A stretch of DNA of 64,000 nt. It comes from Streptomyces sp. NBC_00094 (lineage in GTDB: Bacteria; Actinomycetota; Actinomycetes; Streptomycetales; Streptomycetaceae). The stretch lies in contig NZ_JAPEMB010000001.1 in the NCBI RefSeq assembly GCF_026343125.1, positions 4,593,501-4,657,500 on the forward strand, read 5' to 3'. The translations under genes and the position numbers were made by a program. A model generated the notes under the pieces. It made no database searches and was not told the origin of the DNA. It was given only the letters and a program-made list of their open reading frames with translations. Shown piece by piece: positions 15,201 through 24,499 of this stretch (its first letter is position 1; each line of letters opens with the position of its first letter).

Positions 15201-15887
15201 TCAGGGGACGTACGGGCCGCCCAGGCCCCACGCCTGGTGCATCGCCACGGCGAAGGCGGCCGCCAGCTTGTGCTCGCCCGTCACGCCCGGGTGGGTGCCG
15301 TCGTACGTGTCCGCGTGGATGTCGTACGACTCCGGGATCGCCGCCAGGAGCAGCGGCGAGGCCGCCGTGTCCAGGTCGGCGACCGCCTTCCCGAGGAGCT
15401 CGTTGAAGCGGGCGCACTCGGCGGCGAAGGGAGCGTCGTACTCGGCGCGGACGTTCGGAATGACCGGCAGCAACACGGCCCGCACCCGCGGGTTCGCGGC
15501 CCGGGCCGCCGCGACGAACGCCCGGACGTTCTCCTCGGTCTGGTCGCTGTTCGTGTAGAAACCGAGGTCGATCAGACCGAGGGAGATGAGCAGGACGTCC
15601 GCCCCCGTGGCCGTGACGGTCTCGCCGATCACGGGCGCCATGTGCAGCCAGCCCTCGCCCCAGCCGGCCAGATGGCGCCGGGCGGGGGCGGGGAACGCGG
15701 GGTCGGCGTAGGCCTCGACGCCGTCGGGCTCGTCGGGGGCGGTCGGGTCGTAGAGCCCGGTGCGCGGGCCGACGATCTCGTACCCGCCCGGCAGCGTCGC
15801 CTCCAGGTGCTCCCACATCCGGTAGCGCCAGGTCCAGTCGCCGACGCGTCCGATGGTCATGCTGTCGCCGACGAACAGAAAACGCAT
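15201..15887 (-). CDS. SGNH/GDSL hydrolase
   Basis: A 228-residue esterase-like protein. Block I MRFLFVGDSMTIGRVGDWTW holds the nucleophile Ser10, a middle block has LLISLGLIDLGF in place of the usual GxND, and block V DGTHPGVTGEHKLA holds the catalytic Asp/His. There is no signal peptide, so it is likely cytoplasmic. Ser-Asp-His hydrolysis of an ester is expected; the substrate is unknown. The block III Asn cannot be identified with certainty. Confidence 0.8.
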   Translation of the reverse strand: MRFLFVGDSMTIGRVGDWTWRYRMWEHLEATLPGGYEIVGPRTGLYDPTAPDEPDGVEAYADPAFPAPARRHLAGWGEGWLHMAPVIGETVTATGADVLLISLGLIDLGFYTNSDQTEENVRAFVAAARAANPRVRAVLLPVIPNVRAEYDAPFAAECARFNELLGKAVADLDTAASPLLLAAIPESYDIHADTYDGTHPGVTGEHKLAAAFAVAMHQAWGLGGPYVP

Positions 15888-15948
15888 GGTCACATCATCG
15901 CGGACGGCTCCCGCGCGCTGCGACGTGATCCGGGACACCAGCCGCCGG

Positions 15949-16803
15949 TCATCCGGCCAGGAAGTCGTCGACCGTCCCCGTGAACCACTTCTCGTCGTCG
16001 TGCCACGGGAAGTGCCCGCCGCCCGCCAGCACCGCGAGCGTGGCCTGCGGGAACAGCTCCGCGTACGCGGTGGCCGTCGGCACCGGCGTGTTCGCGTCAC
16101 CCTCGCCGGCGACGACCAGCACCGGCCGCCCGAACTCCGCGAGCGCCGCCCGCGTGGCCTCCGGCCGGAACGCGCCCTCGCTCCCGTAGACCCCCGCGGC
16201 CTCCCCGTTCCGCTGCAGCACCATGTCCGCGTTCCGCGCCTGCGCCGCCTCGTCCCACGTGCCGTGGAAGAAGGGCTGCACCGCCTTGAAGGTCTCGGCC
16301 GACCCGCGCCCCGCCGCCAGCTCCTCCAGCGCCGCGTACGCCGGCCCGAACCACGGCTCCTCGCTCCGCAGCCGCGCCGCCGCCAGCCGCTCCTCGCCCG
16401 TCGTGTCGATCGCGACCGCCGCCGTGCCCGGCGTCACGAGGACCAGCCGGGAGACCCGCTCCGGATGCGCGGCCGTGTACAGCGCGGCCAGGTTCGCGCC
16501 CGCCGAGTGCCCGAGGAGGTCGACGGTGTCGAGCCCGAGTTCGGCCCGCAGCGCCTCGACGTCCTCCACGAGCCGGTCGCAGCGGTACGAGGACGGGTCG
16601 TCCGGCACCGCCGACGCGCCCGTGCCCCGCAGGTCGAGCCGGATCACCCGGCGGAAGGCGGTGAGCCCGCCCAGATCCCCGAGATAGGCGGAGTCCTGCA
16701 TCGGACCGCCGGGCAGGCAGAGCAGCGGGGCGCCGGAACCGGGGAAGGAACCGGAGACGTGGTAGGTGAGTTCCGTGCCGTCAGGCGCGGTGAAAGTGGG
16801 CAT
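15949..16803 (-). CDS. Alpha/beta hydrolase (proline-iminopeptidase-like)
   Basis: A 284-residue fold. The oxyanion region is LLCLPGGPMQDSAYL, the nucleophile elbow is GHSAGA (Ser about 101), and an Asp in GEGDANTP and a His in GGHFPWHD complete the triad. The GGPMQ motif resembles proline iminopeptidases and haloalkane-type hydrolases. The start MPTFTAPDG at 16803 is preferred over an ATG 12 codons upstream because the conserved domain begins at once. It may share transcription with the SGNH hydrolase, 61 nt downstream. Confidence 0.82.
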   Translation of the reverse strand: MPTFTAPDGTELTYHVSGSFPGSGAPLLCLPGGPMQDSAYLGDLGGLTAFRRVIRLDLRGTGASAVPDDPSSYRCDRLVEDVEALRAELGLDTVDLLGHSAGANLAALYTAAHPERVSRLVLVTPGTAAVAIDTTGEERLAAARLRSEEPWFGPAYAALEELAAGRGSAETFKAVQPFFHGTWDEAAQARNADMVLQRNGEAAGVYGSEGAFRPEATRAALAEFGRPVLVVAGEGDANTPVPTATAYAELFPQATLAVLAGGGHFPWHDDEKWFTGTVDDFLAG

Positions 16804-16874
16804 GCGCGCGACCATCGCACCGGCTTCCACGCTGGTCAAGCGGGTTTCCCCGGTGCCGTGGCAGGCTTGAGGTC

Positions 16875-17873
16875 ATGCGAACTGCTCTGTGCGCCCTCGG
16901 CGCGGCGGCGGCCCTGGCGCTGCTCCCCGCCGGTCATGCCCGTGCCGAAGGGCAGGCCCCCGACCGGGACTTCACGATCGCGGACCCCCGGATCACCGAG
17001 TCCAGCGGCCTCGCCGCGAGCCGGGCCCACCCGGGGATCTACTGGACGCACAACGACCAGGACGCGCCCCTGATCTACGGCATCGACTCCCGGACGGGCG
17101 AGACCGTCGCGACCCTGACGATGCAGGGCGTCGGCACGCCACGCGACATGGAGGCGATCGCCGTCGGCCCGGACGGCGACATCTACGTCGGCGACATCGG
17201 CGACAACCTCGACGGCTCCTGGGACCACGTCTGGATCTACCGCTTCCCCGAGCCGAAGACCCTCAAGGACCAGAAGGTCGCGGCGAAGCAGTACGACGTG
17301 AAGTACGCCGACGGGCCCCGCAACGCCGAGGCCCTGATGGTCCACCCGAAGACCGGCCGGGTGTACATCGCGAGCAAGAACCAGGACGGCGGCGGCCTGT
17401 ACGCGGGCCCCGAGCGGCTCGACTCCTCCGGCACGAACGTCTTCCGGCGCGTCGACGACGTGCCGTGGGTGACCGACGGCGCCTTCTCGCCCGACGGCGA
17501 ACGGCTCGTCCTGCGCGGCTACTTCAGCGCGGAGGAGTACGCCTGGAAGGACGGCCGCCTCGGCGACGACGGCACGCGCGTCGGGGCCCCCTTCCAGGGA
17601 CAGGCGGAGTCGGTGACGTACACGACGGACGGCTCGGCGTTCATGTTCGGCTCGGAGGGCGCGAACAGCAAGGTGGTGCGGGTGGACCGGGAGACGGGCG
17701 CCGAGCCCTCCGCCACCCCGTCGGACGGGCCCTCCTCACAGGCCCCCGGCGCACCGAAGTCCCCGGCCGCGCAGGATCAGGGAGACGGCGGGGGGAGCGC
17801 GACCACCGGCTTCCTGGTCCTCGCGGGCGCCACCGTCCTCGTCCTCGGCTTCAAACGCCTGCTGCGCCGCTGA
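16875..17873 (+). CDS. Secreted, C-terminally anchored propeller-like protein
   Basis: A 332-residue protein with a signal peptide (MRTALCALGAAAALALLPAG, cleaved after HARA). A repeat-rich exterior contains AVGPDGDIYVGDIGDN, MVHPKTGRVYIASKNQDGGG and GAFSPDGERLVLRGY, resembling beta-propeller blades. A Pro/Ser/Ala linker (SDGPSSQAPGAPKSPAAQ) and a C-terminal helix with Arg tail (TVLVLGFKRLLRR) follow, so the domain is displayed outside the membrane. There is no sortase LPXTG. The ligand is unknown. Confidence 0.75.
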   Translation: MRTALCALGAAAALALLPAGHARAEGQAPDRDFTIADPRITESSGLAASRAHPGIYWTHNDQDAPLIYGIDSRTGETVATLTMQGVGTPRDMEAIAVGPDGDIYVGDIGDNLDGSWDHVWIYRFPEPKTLKDQKVAAKQYDVKYADGPRNAEALMVHPKTGRVYIASKNQDGGGLYAGPERLDSSGTNVFRRVDDVPWVTDGAFSPDGERLVLRGYFSAEEYAWKDGRLGDDGTRVGAPFQGQAESVTYTTDGSAFMFGSEGANSKVVRVDRETGAEPSATPSDGPSSQAPGAPKSPAAQDQGDGGGSATTGFLVLAGATVLVLGFKRLLRR

Positions 17874-17956
17874 CCTGCGGTCCCCTTCCGGCGGGGCGAG
17901 ACTGGAAGGAGACCGGAGAGCCGAGGGACCGGGATCGGATCGGCCGTGGAGGAGTC

Positions 17957-18322
17957 ATGACGGCAACCACCCGAGAGAACACCCCCGTCGCCATGGAAGG
18001 CGGCGGCGTGGAGCTGCGCATGAAGGAGGCCGGGGGCGGCATGACCGCCGCCTTCGTCCACCTTCCCGCCGGTACCGACATGGCACCGGCGTTCAAGGGC
18101 CTGGAAGGCGACCTGTGCCAGTGTCCCCACTGGGGGTACCTGCTGAAGGGTCGGATCAGGATGCGGACCGCCTCCGGCGAGGAGGTCTACGAGGCCGGGC
18201 AGGCCTACTACTGGGCCCCCGGCCATGCCCCCGAGGCCCTGGAGGACGTCGACGTCGTGGAGTTCTCGCCGACCGACGACTTCAACGCGGTGGTCGCCCA
18301 CGTGAAGGCGAACATGGGCTGA
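17957..18322 (+). CDS. Cupin domain-containing protein
   Basis: A 121-residue single cupin. Conserved strands are seen at CPHWGYLLKGRIRMRTASGE (motif 1, with the metal-type His) and YEAGQAYYWAPGHAPEAL (motif 2). GGAGGAG lies about 6 nt before the ATG. Its function could be metal-dependent or a small binding protein. It is convergent with serC, with a shared hairpin terminator between them. Confidence 0.8.
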   Translation: MTATTRENTPVAMEGGGVELRMKEAGGGMTAAFVHLPAGTDMAPAFKGLEGDLCQCPHWGYLLKGRIRMRTASGEEVYEAGQAYYWAPGHAPEALEDVDVVEFSPTDDFNAVVAHVKANMG

Positions 18323-18343
18323 ACCACGGCAGGCCGGGTACGG

Positions 18344-18386
18344 CGAAGGGCCCGGCACCGAATGGTTTCCGATGCCGGGCCCTTCG
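18344..18386. terminator. Bidirectional terminator between cupin gene and serC
   Basis: A 14-bp perfect stem, CGAAGGGCCCGGCA (18344-18357) with its complement at 18373-18386, encloses a 15-nt loop between the two convergent genes. Confidence 0.85.
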
Positions 18387-18398
18387 TACGACCAGAGG

Positions 18399-19517
18399 TC
18401 AGAGCTTCTCGATCACGTAGTCGATGCAGGCCGTCAGGGCCCGCACGTCCGCCGGGTCGATCGCCGGGAACATCGCGACCCGCAGCTGGTTGCGGCCCAG
18501 CTTGCGGTACGGCTCGGTGTCCACGATCCCGTTGGCGCGCAGCACCTTCGCGACCGCCGCCGCGTCGACCTCGTCCGCGAAGTCGATCGTGCCGATGACC
18601 TGCGAGCGCTTCGCCGCGTCCGTCACGAACGCCGACGCGTACTTGGACTCCTCGGCCCAGCCGTACAGCGCGTCCGAGGACTCCTTCGTCCGGGCCACGG
18701 CCCAGTCGAGACCGCCCTGGCCGTTGATCCACTTCAGCTGCTCGTTGAGCAGGAAGAGGGTCGAAAGGGCAGGGGTGTTGTACGTCTGGTTCTTCAGCGA
18801 GTTGTCGATCGCCGTCGGCAGCGAGAAGAACTCGGGGATGTGCCGGCCCGACGCGTGGACGCGGGCGGCGCGCTCCAGGGCGGCCGGGGAGAAGGCCGCG
18901 AGCCACAGGCCGCCCTCGGCGGCGAAGGACTTCTGCGGGGCGAAGTAGTAGACGTCCGTCTCGGTGATGTCGACGGGCAGACCGCCCGCGCCCGAGGTCG
19001 CGTCGACCAGGACGAGCGCGCCCTCGTCGGCACCGGCGACCCGCTTGATCGGGGCGGCGACACCGGTGGAGGTCTCGTTGTGGGTGTACGCGTAGACGTC
19101 GACGCCCGCCTCGGCCACCGGCTCCGGGTGCGTGCCCGGGTCGGAGGAGATCACGGTCGGCTCGGCAAGCCAGGGAGCCAGCTTGGCGGCCTTCGCGAAC
19201 TTGGAGGAGAACTCGCCGAAGGTGAGGTGCTGCGACTTGTTCTCGATCAGACCGTGGGTCGCGATGTCCCAGAAGGCGGTGGAGCCGCCGTTGCCCAGGA
19301 TCACCTCGTAGCCCTCGGGCAGCGAGAAGAGGTCACTGATGCCGGTACGCACTTCGCCGACCAGGTTCTTGACCGGAGCCTGGCGGTGGGACGTACCGAG
19401 GAGAGAGGTGCCGGTCGCGGCCAGGGCGTCCAGCGCCTCCGTACGCACCTTGGAGGGGCCCGCGCCGAAACGGCCGTCGGCGGGCTTGATGTCAGCGGGA
19501 ATCTGGATCTCAGCCAC
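18399..19517 (-). CDS. serC: Phosphoserine transaminase
   Basis: A 372-residue PLP enzyme of serine biosynthesis converting 3-phosphohydroxypyruvate and glutamate to phosphoserine. FGAGPSKVRTEALDALA and LLGTSHRQAPVKNLV near the N-terminus and the PLP-lysine motif YYFAPQKSFAAEGG (Lys about 196) identify it; the C-terminal NQLRVAMFPAIDPADVRALT is also conserved. A GTG start at 19517 gives the usual actinobacterial length. It is divergent from the FAD/Fe-S oxidoreductase. Confidence 0.93.
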   Translation of the reverse strand: MAEIQIPADIKPADGRFGAGPSKVRTEALDALAATGTSLLGTSHRQAPVKNLVGEVRTGISDLFSLPEGYEVILGNGGSTAFWDIATHGLIENKSQHLTFGEFSSKFAKAAKLAPWLAEPTVISSDPGTHPEPVAEAGVDVYAYTHNETSTGVAAPIKRVAGADEGALVLVDATSGAGGLPVDITETDVYYFAPQKSFAAEGGLWLAAFSPAALERAARVHASGRHIPEFFSLPTAIDNSLKNQTYNTPALSTLFLLNEQLKWINGQGGLDWAVARTKESSDALYGWAEESKYASAFVTDAAKRSQVIGTIDFADEVDAAAVAKVLRANGIVDTEPYRKLGRNQLRVAMFPAIDPADVRALTACIDYVIEKL

Positions 19518-19598
19518 GAGGCGGAGAGTATCGGGTCGGGAAGGCGCCGGTCGCGGGATGTCCGCCGGATGAGACGAGGACTGAGACATCCTGGCGTT

Positions 19599-22376
19599 GT
19601 GGGAACACACGAGGATCACGCGCCCGAGCTCGCCGCCGACCTGCGCGCCGCCGTCGCCGGAGAGGTCGATTTCTCCGTCACCGCGAGGGCCCTGACGACG
19701 ATGGACGCCTCCAACTACCGCCGTGTGCCGGTCGGTACGGTCGCGCCGCGCGACGCGGCCGACGTCGCGGCGGTCCTGGAGGTGTGCCGGGCGCACGGGA
19801 CGCCGGTCGTCGCGCGCGGCGGCGGCACGTCCATCGGAGGCCAGGCCACGGGCACGGGCGTGGTGCTCGACCTCACACGGCACATGGCCGGGCTGGTCTC
19901 CCTGGACCCGGAGGAGCGGACGGCAGTGGTCCGGCCGGGGCTGATCCTCGACCGGCTGCGGGACGCGGCGCGGCCGTACGGGCTGACCTTCGGCCCCGAT
20001 CCGTCGACGCACAGCCGCTGCACGCTCGGCGGCATGATCGGCAACAACGCGTGCGGGGCGCACTCGGTCGCCTGGGGGACCACCGCGGACAACATGCGCT
20101 CGCTGGATGTGGTGACGTACCGGGGAGACATGTTGACGCTGGGCCGTGACGGGCGGGGCGCGCCCCCTGGCCTCCTCGACCTCGTCGACCGTCACCTCGC
20201 CCTGCTGCGGACCGGTTACCCGGAGGGCCTTCCGCGCCGGATCTCCGGCTACGCCCTCGACGCGCTGCTGCCGGAGCGGGGCGTGGACGTGGTCCGCTCC
20301 TTCTGCGGGAGCGAGGGCACGCTCGGGGTGGTGACGGAGGCGACGGTCCGGCTCGTGCCGCTGCCGGCCGACCCGGTTCTCGTCGTCCTGGGCTACCCGG
20401 ACGAGAGCGCGGCGGCGGAGGCGGCGGCCGGGCTGCTTCCGTGCAACCCGCTGACGGTGGAGGGGATGGCGGCCGACCTGGTGCGCGGTGGTGCGGAGGG
20501 GCTGCCCCGGGGCGGGGCGTGGCTGTTCGTGGAGATGGACGGGGAGGGGGCGGCGCGGGGGCTCGTCCGGGCGGCGGACGCCCTCGACGCGGCCGTCGTG
20601 CGGGATCCGGCCGGGCAGCGGGCGCTCTGGCGGATCCGGGAGGACGCGGCGGGGACGGCGACGCGGATGGCTGATGGGAGGGAGGCCTGGCCGGGGTGGG
20701 AGGACTGTGCGGTGCCGCCGGCCCGGCTGGGCGCGTACCTGCGTGAATTCCGCGCCCTGTTGGGGGAGTTCGGGCTGCGGGGGGTGCCGTACGGGCACTT
20801 CGGGGACGGCTGTGTACACGTCCGGATCGACTTCGACCTGTGGACCGGGAAGGGGGTACGGGACTTCCGCCGCTTCTCGGAGGCGGTGGCGGACCTCGTG
20901 GTCGCCCACGGCGGCTCGCTCTCCGGCGAGCACGGCGACGGGCAGGCGCGGGCGGAGCTGCTGCCGAGGATGTACGGGGACGAGCTCGTCGGCCTGTTCG
21001 GCGCGGTGAAGGACGTGTGGGACCCGGACGGGGGTCTGAACCCGGGGATGCTGGTCCGTCCGAAGCCGCTGGATTCCGGGCTGCGCTTCGAGGGGCTGCC
21101 GCTGGTGGGTCTCGGGCGGGAGGCCGCGAGGTGCGTGGGAGTCGCCAAGTGTCGTGTGGGCGAGCCGAGTTCGGGTCCTGGGGTGATGTGTCCTTCCTAC
21201 CGGGCGACGGGGGAGGAGAAGCACTCCACGCGGGGGCGGGCGCGGCTGCTGCACGAGATGGCGCTCGGCGAGGTGATCACCGACGGCTGGCGCTCGGAGG
21301 AGGTCCGGGAGGCGCTGGACCTGTGCCTGTCCTGCAAGGGGTGCCGCAGCGACTGCCCGGTGGGCGTCGACATGGCCGCGTACAAGGCGGAGTTCCTGGA
21401 CCGCCACTACGCGGGCCCGACCGGTTGGTGGCGGCGGCCGCGCTCGCACTGGACGATGGGCGGTCTGCCCCGGTGGCTCGACCTGTTCGGGCGGGCGGTG
21501 AACGTGGCGACCGGGCTGCCGTTCGCGGCGCGGCTGGCGGGGGTGACGCCGGAGCGGTCGATGCCGCGGGTGGCGGACCGGACGTTCGTGTCCTGGTTCG
21601 GCGAGCGCGGCTCACGCCGCCCGGCGGATCTGACGCTGTGGCCCGACACCTTCACCAACCACCTGGCACCGGAGGTGGGCCGCGCGGCGGTGCGGGTCCT
21701 TGAGGACGCGGGCCTCGGGGTGACGCTGCCGGCGGGGCGGGTGTGCTGCGGGTTGACGTATGTGTCGACGGGGAGGCTGGGGGCGGCGCGGAAGGTGATG
21801 CGGGGGATGCTGGACGTGATCGGGGCCGGGGCCGGGGCCGATGGTGATGCCGGTGTCGGTGTCGGTGTCGAGACCGGGGCCGTCGTCGTCCTCGAACCCT
21901 CCTGCGCGGCGACTCTCAGGGCCGACCTGCCCGAGCTGCTGCCGGACGATCCCCGGGCCGCGCGTCTCGCGGCCTCCGTCCTCACCTTCGCGGAGGCGCT
22001 GGAGACCCTGGCGCCCGACTGGATCCCGCCCCGGCTCGACCGGCCGGTGACCGGCCAGACCCACTGCCACCAGCACGCGGTGCTGGGCGAGACCGCCGAC
22101 CGTCGACTCCGCGAACGCGCGGGTCTCACCGGGGCGTTGGTGGGAGGCTGCTGCGGTCTCGCGGGCAACTTCGGCTTCGAACCGGGTCATTACGAGGTCT
22201 CGGTGGCCTGCGCGGAGGACCAGCTCCTGCCGGCACTCCGTGCGGCACCGGAAGGGACGGCCGTCCTGGCGGACGGCTTCTCCTGTCGTACCCAGATCGC
22301 CGACCTGACGGACCGGCGGGCCCGCCACCTGGCGGAGCTGCTGGCGGAGGGCCTGGATGCCACGGCGGTCACTTGA
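19599..22376 (+). CDS. FAD-linked and Fe-S oxidoreductase (glycolate/2-hydroxyacid dehydrogenase-like fusion)
   Basis: About 925 residues with four parts. First is an FAD-binding type 4 domain (about 40-230; VVARGGGTSIGGQATGTGVV, GGMIGNNACGAHSVAWG). Second is the FAD-oxidase C-terminal domain (about 260-490, ending GEHGDGQARAELLPRMYGD). Third is a 4Fe-4S ferredoxin region (CLSCKGCRSDCPVGVDMAAY). Last come two Cys-rich CCG domains (GRVCCGLTYVSTG and GGCCGLAGNFGF). It should oxidise a 2-hydroxyacid such as D-lactate, glycolate or 2-hydroxyglutarate and pass electrons through Fe-S centres. The GTG start at 19599 is uncertain, as GAGGA lies rather far upstream. Confidence 0.88.
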   Translation: MGTHEDHAPELAADLRAAVAGEVDFSVTARALTTMDASNYRRVPVGTVAPRDAADVAAVLEVCRAHGTPVVARGGGTSIGGQATGTGVVLDLTRHMAGLVSLDPEERTAVVRPGLILDRLRDAARPYGLTFGPDPSTHSRCTLGGMIGNNACGAHSVAWGTTADNMRSLDVVTYRGDMLTLGRDGRGAPPGLLDLVDRHLALLRTGYPEGLPRRISGYALDALLPERGVDVVRSFCGSEGTLGVVTEATVRLVPLPADPVLVVLGYPDESAAAEAAAGLLPCNPLTVEGMAADLVRGGAEGLPRGGAWLFVEMDGEGAARGLVRAADALDAAVVRDPAGQRALWRIREDAAGTATRMADGREAWPGWEDCAVPPARLGAYLREFRALLGEFGLRGVPYGHFGDGCVHVRIDFDLWTGKGVRDFRRFSEAVADLVVAHGGSLSGEHGDGQARAELLPRMYGDELVGLFGAVKDVWDPDGGLNPGMLVRPKPLDSGLRFEGLPLVGLGREAARCVGVAKCRVGEPSSGPGVMCPSYRATGEEKHSTRGRARLLHEMALGEVITDGWRSEEVREALDLCLSCKGCRSDCPVGVDMAAYKAEFLDRHYAGPTGWWRRPRSHWTMGGLPRWLDLFGRAVNVATGLPFAARLAGVTPERSMPRVADRTFVSWFGERGSRRPADLTLWPDTFTNHLAPEVGRAAVRVLEDAGLGVTLPAGRVCCGLTYVSTGRLGAARKVMRGMLDVIGAGAGADGDAGVGVGVETGAVVVLEPSCAATLRADLPELLPDDPRAARLAASVLTFAEALETLAPDWIPPRLDRPVTGQTHCHQHAVLGETADRRLRERAGLTGALVGGCCGLAGNFGFEPGHYEVSVACAEDQLLPALRAAPEGTAVLADGFSCRTQIADLTDRRARHLAELLAEGLDATAVT

Positions 22377-22473
22377 GACGTTCCTTCGGGGGCGTGCAGG
22401 TCGATGCCGTCGAGGGCGGTCTTGTCGCCGTAGGACTGCGCAGCCCGTTCGCGGAGATGGCCAGGTTGGTCAT
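22377..22473 (-). pseudogene. Remnant of a DrrA-like ABC transporter ATP-binding protein gene
   Basis: From an ATG at 22473 with AAGGAG before it, the frame reads MTNLAISANGLR, then shifts: the next frame reads SYGDKTALDGIDLHAPEGT, the usual start of daunorubicin-type ABC ATPases, before Walker A. The sequence then ends at the stop of the convergent oxidoreductase gene. About 90% of the gene is missing and there is a 1-nt frameshift near codon 12. DUF4097 genes are often followed by such an ATPase and a permease, so a deletion removed both. Confidence 0.75.
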
Positions 22474-22586
22474 GGGGAGTGCTCCTTCAGGGACTAGTGC
22501 TCTGACCGCATACCTTCGCCGGGTTGGGCGGGTGTGGGGCCATTAATGCCAGCGTCCTGGCCGAGGCATCCGCCTATGCTCGGCTC

Positions 22587-23228
22587 GTGCAGCCGCTTTC
22601 CGACCGCAGCAATCCGTTGATCACGGCGTTCCCAGCCGAGCTTGCAAGCGATGCCGAGGCAGTCCTGGCGGTGATGCCTGATTCTCGGCTCCAGCCGCAT
22701 GCCTCGTTCTCGGTCGCTGTCGAGGGCCAGCCGGTTTTGATCCCCGGGCGCCTCTACAACGACGAGCCGCCAACTGACAGGGTGGCGTCGCTTTCGTCGC
22801 GCCAACAACAGCTTCTGCACTGCCTGTACTCAAGGCACTGCGACGGCATGGTCAGGCAGCGCCACCTGGAGAAGGTCGTTGGTTCCACGGACCCATGGGT
22901 CGTCCCCTTCGTCGTGCAGCTGGTTGGCGAGTACGTCTTGGAGATCCTGGTCGTCATCTGCGATGAGCTCCGTGATCTCGCCACGCCCGGCACCTGCGGC
23001 CACCTCGCTTACGGGCAGTTCATCGTGGACAACCCTGCTTTCTTCGCGCGCACTCAACGGCGGGTCGTGAGCTACTGGAGCTGCTACTACCGGGGCACCT
23101 ACGCGAGTTTTCGGGGCTACCCGGGGTGCACGATTCTTGACCTCCTACGGTCCGCTGCCTCCGACAGGGCGGGACATTCCTGGCCCAACCTCGCTCCAGC
23201 CGGCGCCAGGGTGGACGGCCACTGCTAG
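22587..23228 (+). CDS. IS630 passenger gene, hypothetical protein
   Basis: A 213-residue protein from GTG 22587 (VQPLSDRSNPLITAFPAELA). TATGCT about 8 nt upstream could be a -10 for a leaderless mRNA. Segments such as SSRQQQLLHCLYSRHCDGMV, VVPFVVQLVGEYVLEILVVI and RRVVSYWSCYYRGTYASFRG suggest a globular alpha-helical protein. It is not a transposase and has no family I can name; I recall similar hypothetical proteins in Streptomyces. It is convergent with the transposase, 29 nt apart, inside the same terminal repeats. Confidence 0.7.
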   Translation: MQPLSDRSNPLITAFPAELASDAEAVLAVMPDSRLQPHASFSVAVEGQPVLIPGRLYNDEPPTDRVASLSSRQQQLLHCLYSRHCDGMVRQRHLEKVVGSTDPWVVPFVVQLVGEYVLEILVVICDELRDLATPGTCGHLAYGQFIVDNPAFFARTQRRVVSYWSCYYRGTYASFRGYPGCTILDLLRSAASDRAGHSWPNLAPAGARVDGHC

Positions 23229-23257
23229 GACTCGGCCGGGCAAGGTCGCCGGACTGG

Positions 23258-24415
23258 TCAGGCGGCATCGGCGAGGGGACGTCCGCCCCAACGGATGCCC
23301 TTCTCGCTGCGGATGCGAGCGCGCTCGCGGCGCTGGGCTGCCAGCACGTCGGGGTGACGGGCATTCGCGTTGCGCCAGCGCAGATAGGCGTGCAGGGCCC
23401 GGGTCTGCACGGTGTGGTTGCGGTGGTTGCGGTGGTTGCGGTGGTTGCGGTGGTTGCGGTGGTTGGAGTTGGCGATGGTGAACTGCCGCAGCGGCCCGAA
23501 GTGCGCCTCGATGGGGTTGGCCCAGGACGCGTATGTCGGCGTGAAGCACAGCTCGACACGGTTCTTCTTCGCCCAGCGGCGGATCGTCTCGCCCTTGCGG
23601 GCGGACAGGTTGTCCAGGATGACGTAGATGGGGGCGTCGTCCGGTCGGGCGGCCCGGACCGATCTGAGCGCGGCCAGCGTGTTCGCGGCGCCCTTCTTCC
23701 GGCGGTTGACGCCCCAGAGCGTGTCGTCACCGACCGAATAGCAGCCGTGGAAGTACCTGACGCCATGCGTGCGGTGGTAGGTCGCCGGGTGCCGCTCGGG
23801 GTGACTGGCGGGGGCCCAGCCCGCACCGCCGGTGGGGCGGATGCCGAGCGGGCCGAACTCGTCGAACGCGAAGACCCGGTCCGGGAAGCGGTCCAGGACC
23901 TCCTCGATCCGGTCCAGCTTTGCCTCGCGGTCGGGGTCCGGGGACTCCTTCCACGTCTTGGTGCGCTGGAAGGTGATGCCGCGGCGGGCGAGCAAACGGC
24001 GTAACGCCTCGCGGCCGATGCGGATGACCCGCCCATGAACTTTCCGCAAGTGGGCCAGCAGTTTGCGGATGGACCAGCGAGTGAAGGGCTGGCCGAGCTT
24101 GGTCGGGCGGGTGGTGGCCGTCTGGACGACGAAGTCCTCGTCGTCAGGACTGAGCAGGCGGGGACGGCCTCCCGCCCACCGAGGGTCCAGACAGGCCAGG
24201 CCGATCTCGTTGAACCGGTGGATCACGTCCCGGACGGTGTCCTCATCGGCCTGCACCAGCTGGGCGATCACCGGCACCCGGTTCCCACCGGCCGACGCCA
24301 GCAGCATCGTCGCGCGTCGGAAGCGGACCGAACTGGTGCTGCCCCGGCGCACGATCTGCTGCAGCTTCTGCCCCTCCTGGTCGGTCAACCTGCGCACGCG
24401 GACAGGCTCAGCCAC
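23258..24415 (-). CDS. IS630 family transposase
   Basis: About 385 residues. An N-terminal HTH region (RFRRATMLLASAGGNRVPVI) precedes a DDE domain with RVFAFDEFGPLG (Asp 1), YVILDNLSARKG (Asp 2) and YASWANPIEAHFGPLRQF (Glu). Just after the Glu a tripeptide repeat, NHRNHRNHRNHRNHRNH, interrupts a normally short loop. The GTG at 24415 begins AEPVRVRRLTDQEGQ, the usual start of relatives; a GTG five codons upstream is possible. The frame is intact, but activity is uncertain because of the repeat. Confidence 0.92.
   Translation of the reverse strand: MAEPVRVRRLTDQEGQKLQQIVRRGSTSSVRFRRATMLLASAGGNRVPVIAQLVQADEDTVRDVIHRFNEIGLACLDPRWAGGRPRLLSPDDEDFVVQTATTRPTKLGQPFTRWSIRKLLAHLRKVHGRVIRIGREALRRLLARRGITFQRTKTWKESPDPDREAKLDRIEEVLDRFPDRVFAFDEFGPLGIRPTGGAGWAPASHPERHPATYHRTHGVRYFHGCYSVGDDTLWGVNRRKKGAANTLAALRSVRAARPDDAPIYVILDNLSARKGETIRRWAKKNRVELCFTPTYASWANPIEAHFGPLRQFTIANSNHRNHRNHRNHRNHRNHTVQTRALHAYLRWRNANARHPDVLAAQRRERARIRSEKGIRWGGRPLADAA
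23414..23465 (+). repeat. 9-bp tandem repeat expansion inside the transposase gene
   Basis: GTGGTTGCG is repeated five times and partly a sixth, keeping the reading frame and encoding the HRN tripeptide repeat on the minus strand. Confidence 0.95.
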
Positions 24416-24499
24416 CGCACCCCCCAGCACTCGGATCGGACGTCACGCAACATCCAACCGCCCCGACCACCAACCCGGCGAACCAATGTGGTCAGAGCA

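Noticed and set aside
23414..23465. Regular repeats that could be mistaken for a CRISPR array
   Set aside because: The 9-bp units are contiguous with no spacers and encode part of the transposase.
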